Assembly (NCBI RefSeq): GCF_040215105.1
Contig: NZ_CP157875.1
Coordinates: 3,153,501-3,217,500 of the forward strand
Length of the DNA stretch: 64,000 nt
DNA from: Aeromonas veronii
GTDB lineage: Bacteria > Pseudomonadota > Gammaproteobacteria > Enterobacterales > Aeromonadaceae
Direction of reading: 5' to 3'
Shown here: in pieces, positions 27,806-35,877 of the stretch
How positions within the stretch are numbered: position 1 is the first letter of the stretch
Layout of the letters: every line of letters starts with the position of its first letter
Notes under the pieces: model-generated
Told to the model about the DNA's origin: nothing
The model's input: only the letters and a program-made list of their open reading frames with translations
Databases searched by the model: none
Made by a program: the position numbers and the translations under genes

Positions 27806-29377
27806 TCAGGTCTCCATCAGGCTCTGCAGCTGGTTTTTCACCAGGTGAACCTGAGGGCCGATGACCACCTGCAGGTTGTGCTCGTCGAGCTTGATCACCC
27901 CGATGGCGCCGTTGGCTTTGAGCAGCTTGTCGTCGACCCGGCTCATGTCCTGCACCGACATCCGCAGCCGGGTGATGCAGTTGTCCAGCGCGAGTATGTT
28001 GTCCGCGCCCCCCAGGGCATTGAGGATGACCTCCCCGTTGTAGCCGCTGCTGCCTGCCTTCTTGCCGGCCGGTTGCGGCGCGTCGTTGCTCTCGATCTCG
28101 CGGCCCGGGGTTTTCAGGTTGAAGCGCACGATGGCGAAACGGAATACCCCGTAGTAGACCGCGAACCAGATGGCCGCCACCACGGGCACCAGATACCACT
28201 TGGTGGCTGTGCCCTGCAGCACGCCGAACACCAGGAAGTCGATGAGGTTGCCGTCGGTGTTGCCGATGGTGACGCCGAGCAGCCCCATGGTCATGAAGCC
28301 CAGACCCGTCAGGATGGCGTGCACGACGTAGAGCACGGGAGCGACGAACAGGAACAGGAACTCGAGCGGCTCGGTGATCCCGCCGATGACGCAGGCCACC
28401 ACGCCGGAGACCAGCAGCGCCTTGATCTTGCCGCGATTCTCCGGACGGGCGCAGTGATACATGGCGAGGGCCGCGCCCGGCAGGCCGCCGAGGAAGGCCG
28501 GCATCTTGCCCTGGGAGAGGAAGGAGGTGGCCGACACCGAGAACTGGGTGGTATCGGCGCAGGAGAGCTCGGAGTAGAAGATGTTGAGGGCCCCGCTCAC
28601 CTCGTTGCCACAGACCAGCTGGGTACCACCGGCCTCGGTGAAGCGAATGAGCGCCACCAGGATGTGGTGCAGACCGAGGGGCAGCAGCAGGCGCTCACCG
28701 GTACCGAACAGGAAGGGGCCGAAGGGGCCGGCGTGGGAGATGACGGCGCCGATGCCGTTGATGCCGGCGGCAAACCAGGGCCAGACCAGTGGTACCACCA
28801 GGCCGACCACCCCCAGCACGATGGCGGTGATGATGGGCACGAAGCGGGCACCGCCGAAGAAGGCCAGGGCATCTGGCATCTTGTAGGTGTAGAAGCGGGC
28901 GTGGAGCTTGGCGACGATGACCCCGACTATGATGGCCCCGAGGATCCCGGTGTCGATGGAGCTGATGCCAAGTATGGATTTCACTCCGTAGGCCTTCTCC
29001 GCCGCGGCGTCACCGATGACGTTCACCACGGTCAGATAGAAGTTGATGGAGAGGTTCAGGGCCGCGTAGCCGACGAAACCGGCGAAGGCCGCCACCCCCT
29101 TCTCTTCACGGGCGAGGCCTAACGGGATCGCCACTGCGAACATCACCGGCAGGTAGATGAAGGCCACCAGCCCCACCTTGGTCATCCAGAGGAACAGCAG
29201 TTGCAGCACGGTGTGATCCAGGAAGGGCATGCTCTGCTTCACCGCATCGCTGGTGAGTGAGCTGCCGACACCGAGCAGGATACCGGAGAAGGCGAGCAGG
29301 GCGACCGGCAGCATAAAGGTCTTGCCGAGGCTCTGCAGGAACTCCCAGATCGTGGATTTGGCGGGGGACTTGGCCAT
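27806..29377 (-). CDS. malX: PTS maltose/glucose-type enzyme IICB (MalX)
   Basis: MalX is a glucose-family PTS permease with fused IIC and IIB domains and no IIA; in E. coli it can carry glucose or maltose but its true substrate is unknown. The 523-residue protein has about ten membrane helices (LGKTFMLPVALLAFSGILLGV, FGGARFVPIITAIVLGVV, GITEPLEFLFLFVAPVLYVVHA, the last a IIC hallmark). The C-terminal IIB domain has the phosphocysteine in LDNCITRLRMSVQD. ATG 29377 begins MAKSPAKSTIWEFLQSLGK, with AGGA eight bases upstream. The frame extends 30 codons upstream through the promoter region without conservation. It is divergent from malI with the MalI operator between. Confidence 0.95.
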   Translation of the reverse strand: MAKSPAKSTIWEFLQSLGKTFMLPVALLAFSGILLGVGSSLTSDAVKQSMPFLDHTVLQLLFLWMTKVGLVAFIYLPVMFAVAIPLGLAREEKGVAAFAGFVGYAALNLSINFYLTVVNVIGDAAAEKAYGVKSILGISSIDTGILGAIIVGVIVAKLHARFYTYKMPDALAFFGGARFVPIITAIVLGVVGLVVPLVWPWFAAGINGIGAVISHAGPFGPFLFGTGERLLLPLGLHHILVALIRFTEAGGTQLVCGNEVSGALNIFYSELSCADTTQFSVSATSFLSQGKMPAFLGGLPGAALAMYHCARPENRGKIKALLVSGVVACVIGGITEPLEFLFLFVAPVLYVVHAILTGLGFMTMGLLGVTIGNTDGNLIDFLVFGVLQGTATKWYLVPVVAAIWFAVYYGVFRFAIVRFNLKTPGREIESNDAPQPAGKKAGSSGYNGEVILNALGGADNILALDNCITRLRMSVQDMSRVDDKLLKANGAIGVIKLDEHNLQVVIGPQVHLVKNQLQSLMET

Positions 29378-29480
29378 CTGTCTAATCCTTGTGAAGTAAA
29401 GGTCAGGTCCTGTGCCTCCCCTGCGCCTATCCGTCACAAGCACTGGACGGAGGAAGAGGGATCGCATCAGGTTTTGCAGA

Positions 29481-29498
29481 TGATAAAACGTTTTATCA
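29481..29498. promoter_or_regulatory. MalI operator (malX promoter)
   Basis: TGATAAAACGTTTTATCA is a perfect 18-bp palindrome. Its inner 16 bases equal the MalI operator described for E. coli (GATAAAACGTTTTATC). It lies about 100 bases upstream of malX in the malX-malI divergent region. Confidence 0.93.
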
Positions 29499-29581
29499 AC
29501 TCAAAATCCGCGACAAGATCACAATTTCACCGCCATAAACGTCACCGTCGCCAGATCTGTGAGGCAGATCCCTCCCCGCGT

Positions 29582-29597
29582 GCTGTAACGTTTTACT
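29582..29597. promoter_or_regulatory. Second, weaker MalI operator (malI promoter)
   Basis: GCTGTAACGTTTTACT matches the MalI operator at 11 of 16 positions, with the central AACGTTTTA intact. Placement about 60 bases before malI would allow autorepression, as in E. coli where malI has its own operator. Confidence 0.6.
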
Positions 29598-29657
29598 CCC
29601 CTCCTTGTGCGGGTATGCTGTGCCTATCGGCTCTCCTATCGTCCCATGCCCTCGCCT

Positions 29658-30695
29658 ATGTCGCTCAAACCACTGCCATCCAAGAATGCCAAGATCACCG
29701 ACGTGGCCCAGCTGGCGGGGGTCTCGGTCACCACAGTCTCCATGGTGCTGCGGGGCAAGGGGCGCATCTCACCGGCTACCGCAGAGCGGGTGCAGCAGGC
29801 CATCAGCCAACTCGATTATGTGCCCAACAGCGCCGCCGCCAACCTGCGCAGCCAGCACTCCAACCTGGTGGGGCTGATCCTGCGGGACATCACGGATCCC
29901 TTCTATACCGAGGTGACCGCCGGGGTGAGCGAGGTGCTGGAGCAGCAGGGTTATCTGCTGTTTCTGACCCAGTGCGGCCACAGCCCGGAGCGACTGCAGC
30001 AGAGCATCCAGTCTCTGTCGCGCCAGGGGGTGGCCGGCATCATCTTCAACCCGGTGCGCGGCGCCGCCGCCAAGACCTTGCAGGCACTCATCGATTCCCA
30101 GCTGCCCGTGGTGTGCGCCGCCCGCTCCTACTATCGCGACGACGTGGATTTCATCGGCCCGGACAACACCCATGCCGCCCAGCAGGCCGCCACCTACCTC
30201 ATCGAGCAGGGCCATCGCCATATCGCCTACGTGGGGGGGCGCGCGGACTCCCTGACCCGGGCCGAGCGGATCGGCGGCTACTGCGCCAGCCTGTTGCAAT
30301 ACGGATTGCCGTTCAAACCCGAGTGGGTATTGGAGTGCGATCGCACCCAGCGCAGCGCCGCCGACACCATCGCCCAGCTGCTGCACCAGCACCCCAAGGT
30401 AACCGCCATCCTCTGCCACTACCCCGAGGTTGCCCTCGGCGGCATCTACGGGGTGGAGGCGAGCGGGCGCACTGTGGGCAAGGACAACTACATCGGCCAG
30501 CAGGTAGCTCTGCTCGGCTTTGACGACATTGCCGAGGCCGAGCTCAGCTCCCCCGCCCTCACCTTCGTCGACTCCCCGGCCCGGGAGATTGGCCGCCAGG
30601 CTGCCCGCCGTCTGCTGGCCCGCATGCAGCAACCCGAGCTCGTCCCCAATCGCCATATCATCACCCCCAGCCTGCAGAAGCGGGAATCGGCCTGA
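29658..30695 (+). CDS. malI: LacI-family repressor MalI
   Basis: MalI represses malXY and its own gene. The 345-residue protein has the LacI helix-turn-helix ITDVAQLAGVSVTTVSMVLRG near the N terminus, then the hinge and periplasmic-binding-protein-like core. Matches to E. coli MalI include LRDITDPFYTEVTAGVSEVLE, YRDDVDFIGPDNTHAAQQA and SLTRAERIGGYCASLLQYGLPFKPEWVLEC. No clear Shine-Dalgarno precedes ATG 29658 or the in-frame ATG at 29646, so the start is uncertain within a few codons. The palindrome at 29481 and weaker site at 29582 are its likely targets. Confidence 0.93.
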   Translation: MSLKPLPSKNAKITDVAQLAGVSVTTVSMVLRGKGRISPATAERVQQAISQLDYVPNSAAANLRSQHSNLVGLILRDITDPFYTEVTAGVSEVLEQQGYLLFLTQCGHSPERLQQSIQSLSRQGVAGIIFNPVRGAAAKTLQALIDSQLPVVCAARSYYRDDVDFIGPDNTHAAQQAATYLIEQGHRHIAYVGGRADSLTRAERIGGYCASLLQYGLPFKPEWVLECDRTQRSAADTIAQLLHQHPKVTAILCHYPEVALGGIYGVEASGRTVGKDNYIGQQVALLGFDDIAEAELSSPALTFVDSPAREIGRQAARRLLARMQQPELVPNRHIITPSLQKRESA

Positions 30696-31121
30696 GCTTG
30701 AACGGCTGAGGCCATCATCGGCACGTCCGCCCCCCTGATACCTTCCCTGCCCCTTGAGCCAGCACCGATAGCGGATATTGCCAAGCAAGGCCACCATGGG
30801 AAGGTCAGCATCAGGAAGGGCACCCGGAGACGGGGCGGCTGACCCTGGCCAAGACGGTGCCGCTGATATGTCTCCTCGCCATCCGACCCACCGACGCCAT
30901 CCCCTTGTCACAGCAAAGAACAGCGGCATTGGGAGGATTCATTGATCTTGAGCAGGGTGCGGCGCCGGGTTTTGGGAAATCATGCCATTGATTGGCATGT
31001 TTTGTTCGCTCACCTGCAGGACAAGGATATTGCCTCAAACACCCTCGGCATCCCACTGAGGTCCAGTCAGAGCCTGATATGAAGGGCGCGGCGCATTGAC
31101 GTTGCATCACCGGAGGAAGGA
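30696..31121. other. Gene-free stretch after malI
   Basis: About 425 bases with no supportable gene; open frames on the minus strand lack ribosome sites. A hairpin at 30981-30999 (CATGCCA/TGGCATG, five-base loop) followed by TTTT at 31000-31003 has terminator form. It is 285 bases past malI, so it may mark the end of a long malI transcript or of a lost gene. Confidence 0.5.
30981..31003 (+). terminator. Candidate terminator in the malI downstream region
   Basis: A 7-bp stem (30981-30987 with 30993-30999) with loop TTGAT and a TTTT tail on the plus strand. Confidence 0.5.
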
Positions 31122-31565
31122 ATGTACGGATTGGCACTGTTGTTACATATACTCGCGGCCACCGTCTGGACTGGCGGCCACATAGTGCTGTCGGTGGTCG
31201 TACTACCAAGGGTATTGAGGGAGCGCTCACCCGCCAGACTATTGGAGTTCGAATCCGTTTACGAAAAAATCGGCATGCCGGCCCTGATCATCCAGGTGAT
31301 AACGGGTCTGTTTCTGGCCCATAGAATGCTGCCGGATGTCAGCCAGTGGCTGGATTTTTCCAATCCCGTCGCCCACCCGATCCTGTTGAAACTGTCGCTG
31401 CTCGCCTTGACGCTCTGCTTCGCACTGAGTGCGAGGTTTCGCGTCATTCCAAACCTGTCCGAGAAAAACCTCACCATCATGGCCTGGCATATCATCCCGG
31501 TGACCATTATCTCCATCCTGTTTGTCATCACGGGTGTATCGTTCAGGACCGGTTGGTTCTATTGA
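31122..31565 (+). CDS. CopD-family membrane protein
   Basis: This 147-residue integral membrane protein has four predicted helices: LALLLHILAATVWTGGHIVLSV, the segment PALIIQVITGLFLA, LLKLSLLALTLCFALSA, and IIPVTIISILFVITGVSF. The His in the first helix (LHILAATVWTGGH), with W and G around it, matches the LHxLxAxxWxGG pattern of CopD and similar membrane proteins that bind heme or copper. Function is inferred only as metal- or redox-related. ATG 31122 has GGAGGAAGG close upstream. The next gene begins 57 bases on. Confidence 0.75.
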   Translation: MYGLALLLHILAATVWTGGHIVLSVVVLPRVLRERSPARLLEFESVYEKIGMPALIIQVITGLFLAHRMLPDVSQWLDFSNPVAHPILLKLSLLALTLCFALSARFRVIPNLSEKNLTIMAWHIIPVTIISILFVITGVSFRTGWFY

Positions 31566-31622
31566 TGAGGGCATCAAACCGGTGACGGCGACCTCGATGG
31601 GATAGCCAGGAGGAGAGACCTG

Positions 31623-32096
31623 ATGGCGCGCCATTCACTAACTATCCGCGAGGCTAATCTGGACGCCATTGTCTGGCTGTCGGGTGGGTTTAATCAAAAA
31701 CGGCCACAAGATGAGAGCGACCTTGTCACTAAAGTGCTGGTCCAAGAGCCATCCTGGGTAGGCGAAGGGGTATTTGGTACCCTGGCCGAGCCGTTGCTTA
31801 ATACCGCCGATCTCCTGCTCTTTCTCGATCTCGACTGGTCAGTCTGTCGGGATTCACTGCTATCACGCGGCTCGCAAAGCGCTAGGCAACGCGATACCAT
31901 CGCCGTTGAGGAGAATTTTCAACAACTGCTGGTCTGGGCATCGGAGTATGAGCCGCAAGCCAGTAAAAGCTTCCGCCAATCCCATCGCGAGCTGTTTGAA
32001 CGATGCCCAAGCGACAAGCACCATTTCACCACCCGCCAAGAGGTAGATAGCTATCTCACACAACTGGCTATTCATAGCCCACAGGGGACTGGATGA
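31623..32096 (+). CDS. P-loop-less adenylate kinase/FlaR-like protein
   Basis: The 157-residue protein resembles the middle and C terminus of the small P-loop nucleoside kinases annotated as DNA topology modulation (FlaR-like) or shikimate-kinase-like proteins. LTIREANLDAIVWLSGGFNQ corresponds to the segment that normally follows Walker A. VGEGVFGTLAEPLLNTADLLLFLDLDW matches their ..DGNYxxxxxxxxxADxxIxLDxP strand. The Walker A loop (GxSGSGKS) that should precede residue 1 is absent, and upstream codons in this frame do not encode one. ATG 31623 has AGGAGG about eight bases upstream, so the short form is probably what is made. It overlaps the next gene by four bases. Confidence 0.55.
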   Translation: MARHSLTIREANLDAIVWLSGGFNQKRPQDESDLVTKVLVQEPSWVGEGVFGTLAEPLLNTADLLLFLDLDWSVCRDSLLSRGSQSARQRDTIAVEENFQQLLVWASEYEPQASKSFRQSHRELFERCPSDKHHFTTRQEVDSYLTQLAIHSPQGTG

Positions 32097-32869
32097 CACA
32101 ACAGGAGCTGGCAGAGATGGGGAGCGCTTCGGTAAATATCCAGCTGCTGGATGGCAAGCCCTGTATCAGAAAAAGCGGCGCATCAGCGGTCGAACGCCAT
32201 TTCTACCAATACGCAGCCTCCCATTTGAGCGGGCTCAACACACCTGCTCTGCTCAAGGTCGAGGAGGAGACCCTGTTCCTTGAGCAGATCCCTCATCCAG
32301 TTACACTCACGCAGTTGAACCACAACGAGCAGACCTTTGTTCAGCTGGCCAGCCTACACAACACCAACTATCAGCCCGACTTTGCGGTGAAAAAGCACGG
32401 CTGGCCGCTCGCCGACACCGACGAGGCGCTCTCTGTACTCTGCCTGCCGGAAGCGACCAACGAGCAGATCCACCATATCCAGCAAGTTGGCAACGAACTA
32501 TTCGAGGAATCATGCCTGATTTCGGGAGATAGCAATCAGGGCAACTGGGGCACCCGTGACAATGGCCAGCTGGTGTTGTTTGACTGGGAGCGGTTTGGTT
32601 ATGGCAGTCCGGCCATCGATCTGGCCCCTCTGGTGCCACGGATGGGTTCACTGGCGGAGTATGAAGCCATCATTGAGCATTATCTTCGCCACAGTTCGCT
32701 TCTCTCAGGTGACCGGTTGCTACGTCATCTCGTCATAGCCAAGTGCTGGCTGATTATTGAGGTCACTAATCTGCTGACCAGAAGGGCGAAGCCGCAGGCA
32801 CAGCAATATCTGGAGTGGTATCGGCAACAAGTTCCCCACTGGCTGGAGTCGGTTGCACATATCGTGTAA
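32093..32869 (+). CDS. Aminoglycoside phosphotransferase/choline kinase-fold protein
   Basis: The 258-residue protein has the APH fold signature in degenerate form. The Brenner motif HxDxxxxN is present as SGDSNQGN (S144, D146, N151), with the catalytic Asp and Asn kept but His replaced by Ser. The metal-binding motif is LFDWERFGYGSPAIDLA (D164). The N-terminal lobe is short and the usual glycine-rich loop is not evident, although IRKSG near residue 25 could supply the ATP lysine. Start ATG 32093 overlaps the preceding stop (ATGA), implying coupled translation. It resembles thiamine/choline kinase-like proteins more than resistance enzymes; substrate unknown. Confidence 0.72.
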   Translation: MTQQELAEMGSASVNIQLLDGKPCIRKSGASAVERHFYQYAASHLSGLNTPALLKVEEETLFLEQIPHPVTLTQLNHNEQTFVQLASLHNTNYQPDFAVKKHGWPLADTDEALSVLCLPEATNEQIHHIQQVGNELFEESCLISGDSNQGNWGTRDNGQLVLFDWERFGYGSPAIDLAPLVPRMGSLAEYEAIIEHYLRHSSLLSGDRLLRHLVIAKCWLIIEVTNLLTRRAKPQAQQYLEWYRQQVPHWLESVAHIV

Positions 32870-33506
32870 TCCATAGACTCGAATAGCGCAGCGTATTCGT
32901 ACATTCGCGTTATCACCTCTATCTTTTCAGCCATCCCCTCTCCACCACACATTCAGCTCAAACAAGCGGTGCAATTCACTCCGTTCATTGCACCCTACGG
33001 GGCCAATTCCTGTGGTTTCACTCGCGCGCTGTGGCGGACTATCTGGCACCAATGGCTCAACCCATTTTTCCACCTATCCCCTCGCCTGCCTCCCCTTATC
33101 ACGTGCCCCACCACCGCCATTTATGTGCGACAGCTCACACCAAGTTCCTTCTTTTCACCTCACAAATTTACAGGTTAGCACCTGTTACGGGCTGGATAAC
33201 AGCATACGCCACCACACAATCACGTTGGAGTGAAAAATCGCAAAACTATGATTTTTTAAAAATAAAAAAACATCATCATGTTGAATGCAGGCCCATCTTA
33301 TCGACTGGTCTGCTGTGAGATCGGGGTCACACTCAAGATGACATCGCACAAAAATCCAGTATTTCGCAGCTTTGTCCGATAGGGAGAAGGTCACGCCCCC
33401 ACCATAATAGGAGGGTCAAATTTGTCTGCATGTCCCGGGGTAGCACCTGTCGTGGTCACCCGGGAAACGATGCCAACAGGCTCCAGCGAGGAGCGGGGAG
33501 AACGCC
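32870..33506 (+). other. AT-rich gene-free stretch upstream of the second PTS gene
   Basis: Some 640 bases with no supportable gene. A short inverted repeat (CGAATA 32880-32885 with TATTCG 32894-32899) follows the kinase pair. An A/T-only patch lies at 33252-33271. A TGTGA/TCACA pair at 33314-33331 has the wrong spacing for CRP. Low GC relative to flanks suggests foreign or relaxed sequence that H-NS could bind; that is inference. Confidence 0.45.
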
Positions 33507-35414
33507 ATGATCACCACCCTTATCAACGAGCAGCTGATCGCGCTCGATTTAAAGGCCAGCCGCAAGGAGGAGGTCTTCAGCGAGATGGCCCGCCTGCTGG
33601 CGGCGCAAGGCAAGGTCAGCGACGAGCAGCAGTTCATCAAGGACTTGTGGGCCCGGGAAGCGCTGGACAACACAGGTTTCGAGGAAGGGGTGGCCCTGCC
33701 CCACGCCAAGAGCGCGGCGGTGAGCACCCCGGCGGTGGCCATCGGCATCAGCCGCACCGGCATCGACTACGGCGCCGAGGATGGCAAGCCATCCCGCCTG
33801 TTCTTCATGATTGCCTCCCCGGCGGGCGGCGCCAACCACCACATCGAGGTGCTGGCCGAACTCTCCGCCAAGCTGATTGAAGAGGGCTTTATCGACGCCC
33901 TGCTGGCCGCCAAGACCCCGGCCGAGGCGCTGGCGCTCTTGCTCGAGAAGAAGGAAGAGACGGTAGCCGCTCCGGCTGCCGACAAGGGCCTCATCATCGG
34001 CGTCACCGGCTGCCCGGCCGGCATCGCCCACACCTATCTGGCGGCGGAATCCCTGGAGCGCGCCGCCAAGGAGCTCGGCTTTGAGGTGAAGGTGGAGACC
34101 AACGGCTCCATCGGCGTCAAGAACAGCCCGAGTGCGGCCGACATCGCCCGCGCCAGCGCCATCGTCGTGGCCTGCGACAAGCAGGTGGACATGGCGCGCT
34201 TCAACGGCAAGCCGCTCATCAAGACCGGGGTCAAGGCTCCCATCAAGGATGGCAAGGGGCTGATCGAGCAGGCCCTCAAGGCCCCCGCCTACGTGGCGGA
34301 CAAGGATGAGCGCAAGAGCGAGGAGAAGAGCGCCGGTGGCACCTCGGATCTTTACCGCTATCTGATGAACGGCGTCTCCCACATGATCCCCTTCGTGGTG
34401 ACCGGGGGCTTGCTGATCGCCCTGGCACTCGCCATCGGCGGCAATCCGACCCCGAGCGGCATGCAGATCCCGGCAGGCAGCATGTGGAACCAGATCCTCA
34501 ACGTAGGCGTCGCCGCCTTCACCCTGATGATCCCCATCCTCGCCGGTTACATCGCCTACGCCATCGGTGACCGACCGGCCCTGGCCCCCGGCTTTATCGG
34601 CGGCTGGATTGCCAACAACGGCAGCTTCTACGGCGCCGATGCCGGGACCGGCTTCATCGGTGCCATCATCGCGGGCCTGCTGGTCGGTTATCTGGTGCGC
34701 TGGATCGCGACCCGCCAGTACCACAAGATGGTGCAGCCGCTGGTGCCGATCCTCATCGCCCCCATCATCGGTTCGCTCTTTATCGCCGCCGTCTTCATCT
34801 TCATCATCGGTGCCCCCATCGCCGACATGATGACGGGCCTTAACGCCATGCTGCTCTCCATGAGCGGCGGCAGCCTGGTGCTGCTCGGTATCGTGCTCGG
34901 TGGCATGGCGGGCTTTGACATGGGCGGCCCGGTCAACAAGGTGGCCTTCCTGTTCTCCGTGGGCATGATTGCCTCCGGCCAGACCCAGTTCATGGGGGCC
35001 ATGGCCTGCGCCATCCCGGCCGCGCCCCTTGGCATGTCGCTCGCCACCGTGCTCGGTCACAAACTCGGCATCTTCGATGAAACCGAAATAGAGGCAGGCA
35101 AGGCCGCCGGTGCCATGGGCCTGGTGGGGATCTCCGAGGGGGCCATTCCGTTCGCTGCCCGTGACCCGCTCGCCGTCATTCCGGCCAACATGCTGGGCAG
35201 CATGACCGCCGCCGTCATGGCCTTCCTGTTCGGCATCACCAACAGCGTGGCCCACGGTGGCCCCATCGTGGCTCTGCTGGGTGCAGTCAACAAGCCGCTG
35301 CTGGCCCTGCTCTGCATGATCTGCGGCGCCATCGTTACCGGTGTGGTGGCGGTTGCCCTGAAAAAGCTGCGGATGAAGAAGACGAATGAAAGCGCGCTGG
35401 CCAAGGCCGCCTGA
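33507..35414 (+). CDS. Fructose-family PTS permease, domain order IIA-IIB-IIC
   Basis: The 635-residue PTS permease has a type 2 IIA domain (phosphohistidine H66 in GVALPHAKS), a IIB domain (phosphocysteine C169 in GVTGCPAGIAHTYLAAESLE) and a C-terminal IIC membrane domain (about 285-625). The IIC domain carries GVSHMIPFVVTGGLLIAL, FDMGGPVNKVAFLF and ISEGAIPFAARDP. IIA is very similar to that of the permease at 23125, so the two are paralogues with shuffled domains. The order matches E. coli MngA (2-O-alpha-mannosyl-D-glycerate) and fructose relatives. Substrate is not determinable; proximity to uhpT and to free IIB and IIA genes suggests one regulon. ATG 33507 has GGGGAG eight bases upstream. 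Confidence 0.92.
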   Translation: MITTLINEQLIALDLKASRKEEVFSEMARLLAAQGKVSDEQQFIKDLWAREALDNTGFEEGVALPHAKSAAVSTPAVAIGISRTGIDYGAEDGKPSRLFFMIASPAGGANHHIEVLAELSAKLIEEGFIDALLAAKTPAEALALLLEKKEETVAAPAADKGLIIGVTGCPAGIAHTYLAAESLERAAKELGFEVKVETNGSIGVKNSPSAADIARASAIVVACDKQVDMARFNGKPLIKTGVKAPIKDGKGLIEQALKAPAYVADKDERKSEEKSAGGTSDLYRYLMNGVSHMIPFVVTGGLLIALALAIGGNPTPSGMQIPAGSMWNQILNVGVAAFTLMIPILAGYIAYAIGDRPALAPGFIGGWIANNGSFYGADAGTGFIGAIIAGLLVGYLVRWIATRQYHKMVQPLVPILIAPIIGSLFIAAVFIFIIGAPIADMMTGLNAMLLSMSGGSLVLLGIVLGGMAGFDMGGPVNKVAFLFSVGMIASGQTQFMGAMACAIPAAPLGMSLATVLGHKLGIFDETEIEAGKAAGAMGLVGISEGAIPFAARDPLAVIPANMLGSMTAAVMAFLFGITNSVAHGGPIVALLGAVNKPLLALLCMICGAIVTGVVAVALKKLRMKKTNESALAKAA

Positions 35415-35450
35415 TCCCCTCTTTACTGCAAGAAAGCATCACAAGACGCA

Positions 35451-35479
35451 AAGAGGCCACCCCAAGGTGGCCTCTTCTT
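35451..35479 (+). terminator. Terminator after the second PTS gene
   Basis: An 11-bp stem (35451-35461 with 35466-35476, CCAA loop) followed by CTTGTTTC lies 37 bases past the stop. Confidence 0.85.
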
Positions 35480-35877
35480 GTTTCTAGTCACAGCGTTTGT
35501 TCATCTCCTGCCAAGCCAGCCCTCCGTCATCACATTGACCATCCCGCCTCCCTGCCGCCGCGTCCCCTGCCGCCCACTCTTGCCGTGATCCCCTTCACAG
35601 TTCAGGGGCGAACACCGCCAAACTAGGAAATTTTCTTAAGTCCACTAGGGATGGCTCTCACGCCACAGGCAGCCCTCCTCATTACAGTCGGGCCTACCTG
35701 ATGCAGTGATCCCCCGCCAAACGGCGACCGGACACAGGTTCCACAGGCAGGAGAGCGAGACAAGAGTCCACCCTGCCGCCTTTTCGTGGCGTGACCTCCC
35801 ATAACTGGCCGACCCATCGGCCACCAGAACCCAGGGGCGCGGCGAAAATTCCGTCTATTCGCAGAGGAAGAACGAAG
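35480..35877 (+). other. Upstream region of uhpT
   Basis: About 400 bases with no gene. uhpA, uhpB and uhpC, which control uhpT in E. coli, are not adjacent. I see no clear UhpA, CRP or sigma-70 site. Confidence 0.4.

Noticed and set aside
30811..31230. 139-codon minus-strand frame after malI
   Set aside because: It overlaps the start of the CopD-like gene, lacks a ribosome site and has low-complexity composition.
32093..32869. Aminoglycoside resistance gene
   Set aside because: The APH fold is present but the Brenner motif His is Ser and the N-lobe is short; similarity is to the broad kinase superfamily, not to a resistance enzyme.
33031..33318. 95-codon plus-strand frame in the AT-rich spacer
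   Set aside because: No ribosome site, unusual His- and Pro-rich content and overlap with other frames suggest it is spurious.
33314..33331. TGTGA ... TCACA pair resembling a CRP site upstream of the second PTS gene
   Set aside because: The arms are separated by eight bases instead of six, so it does not fit CRP geometry.
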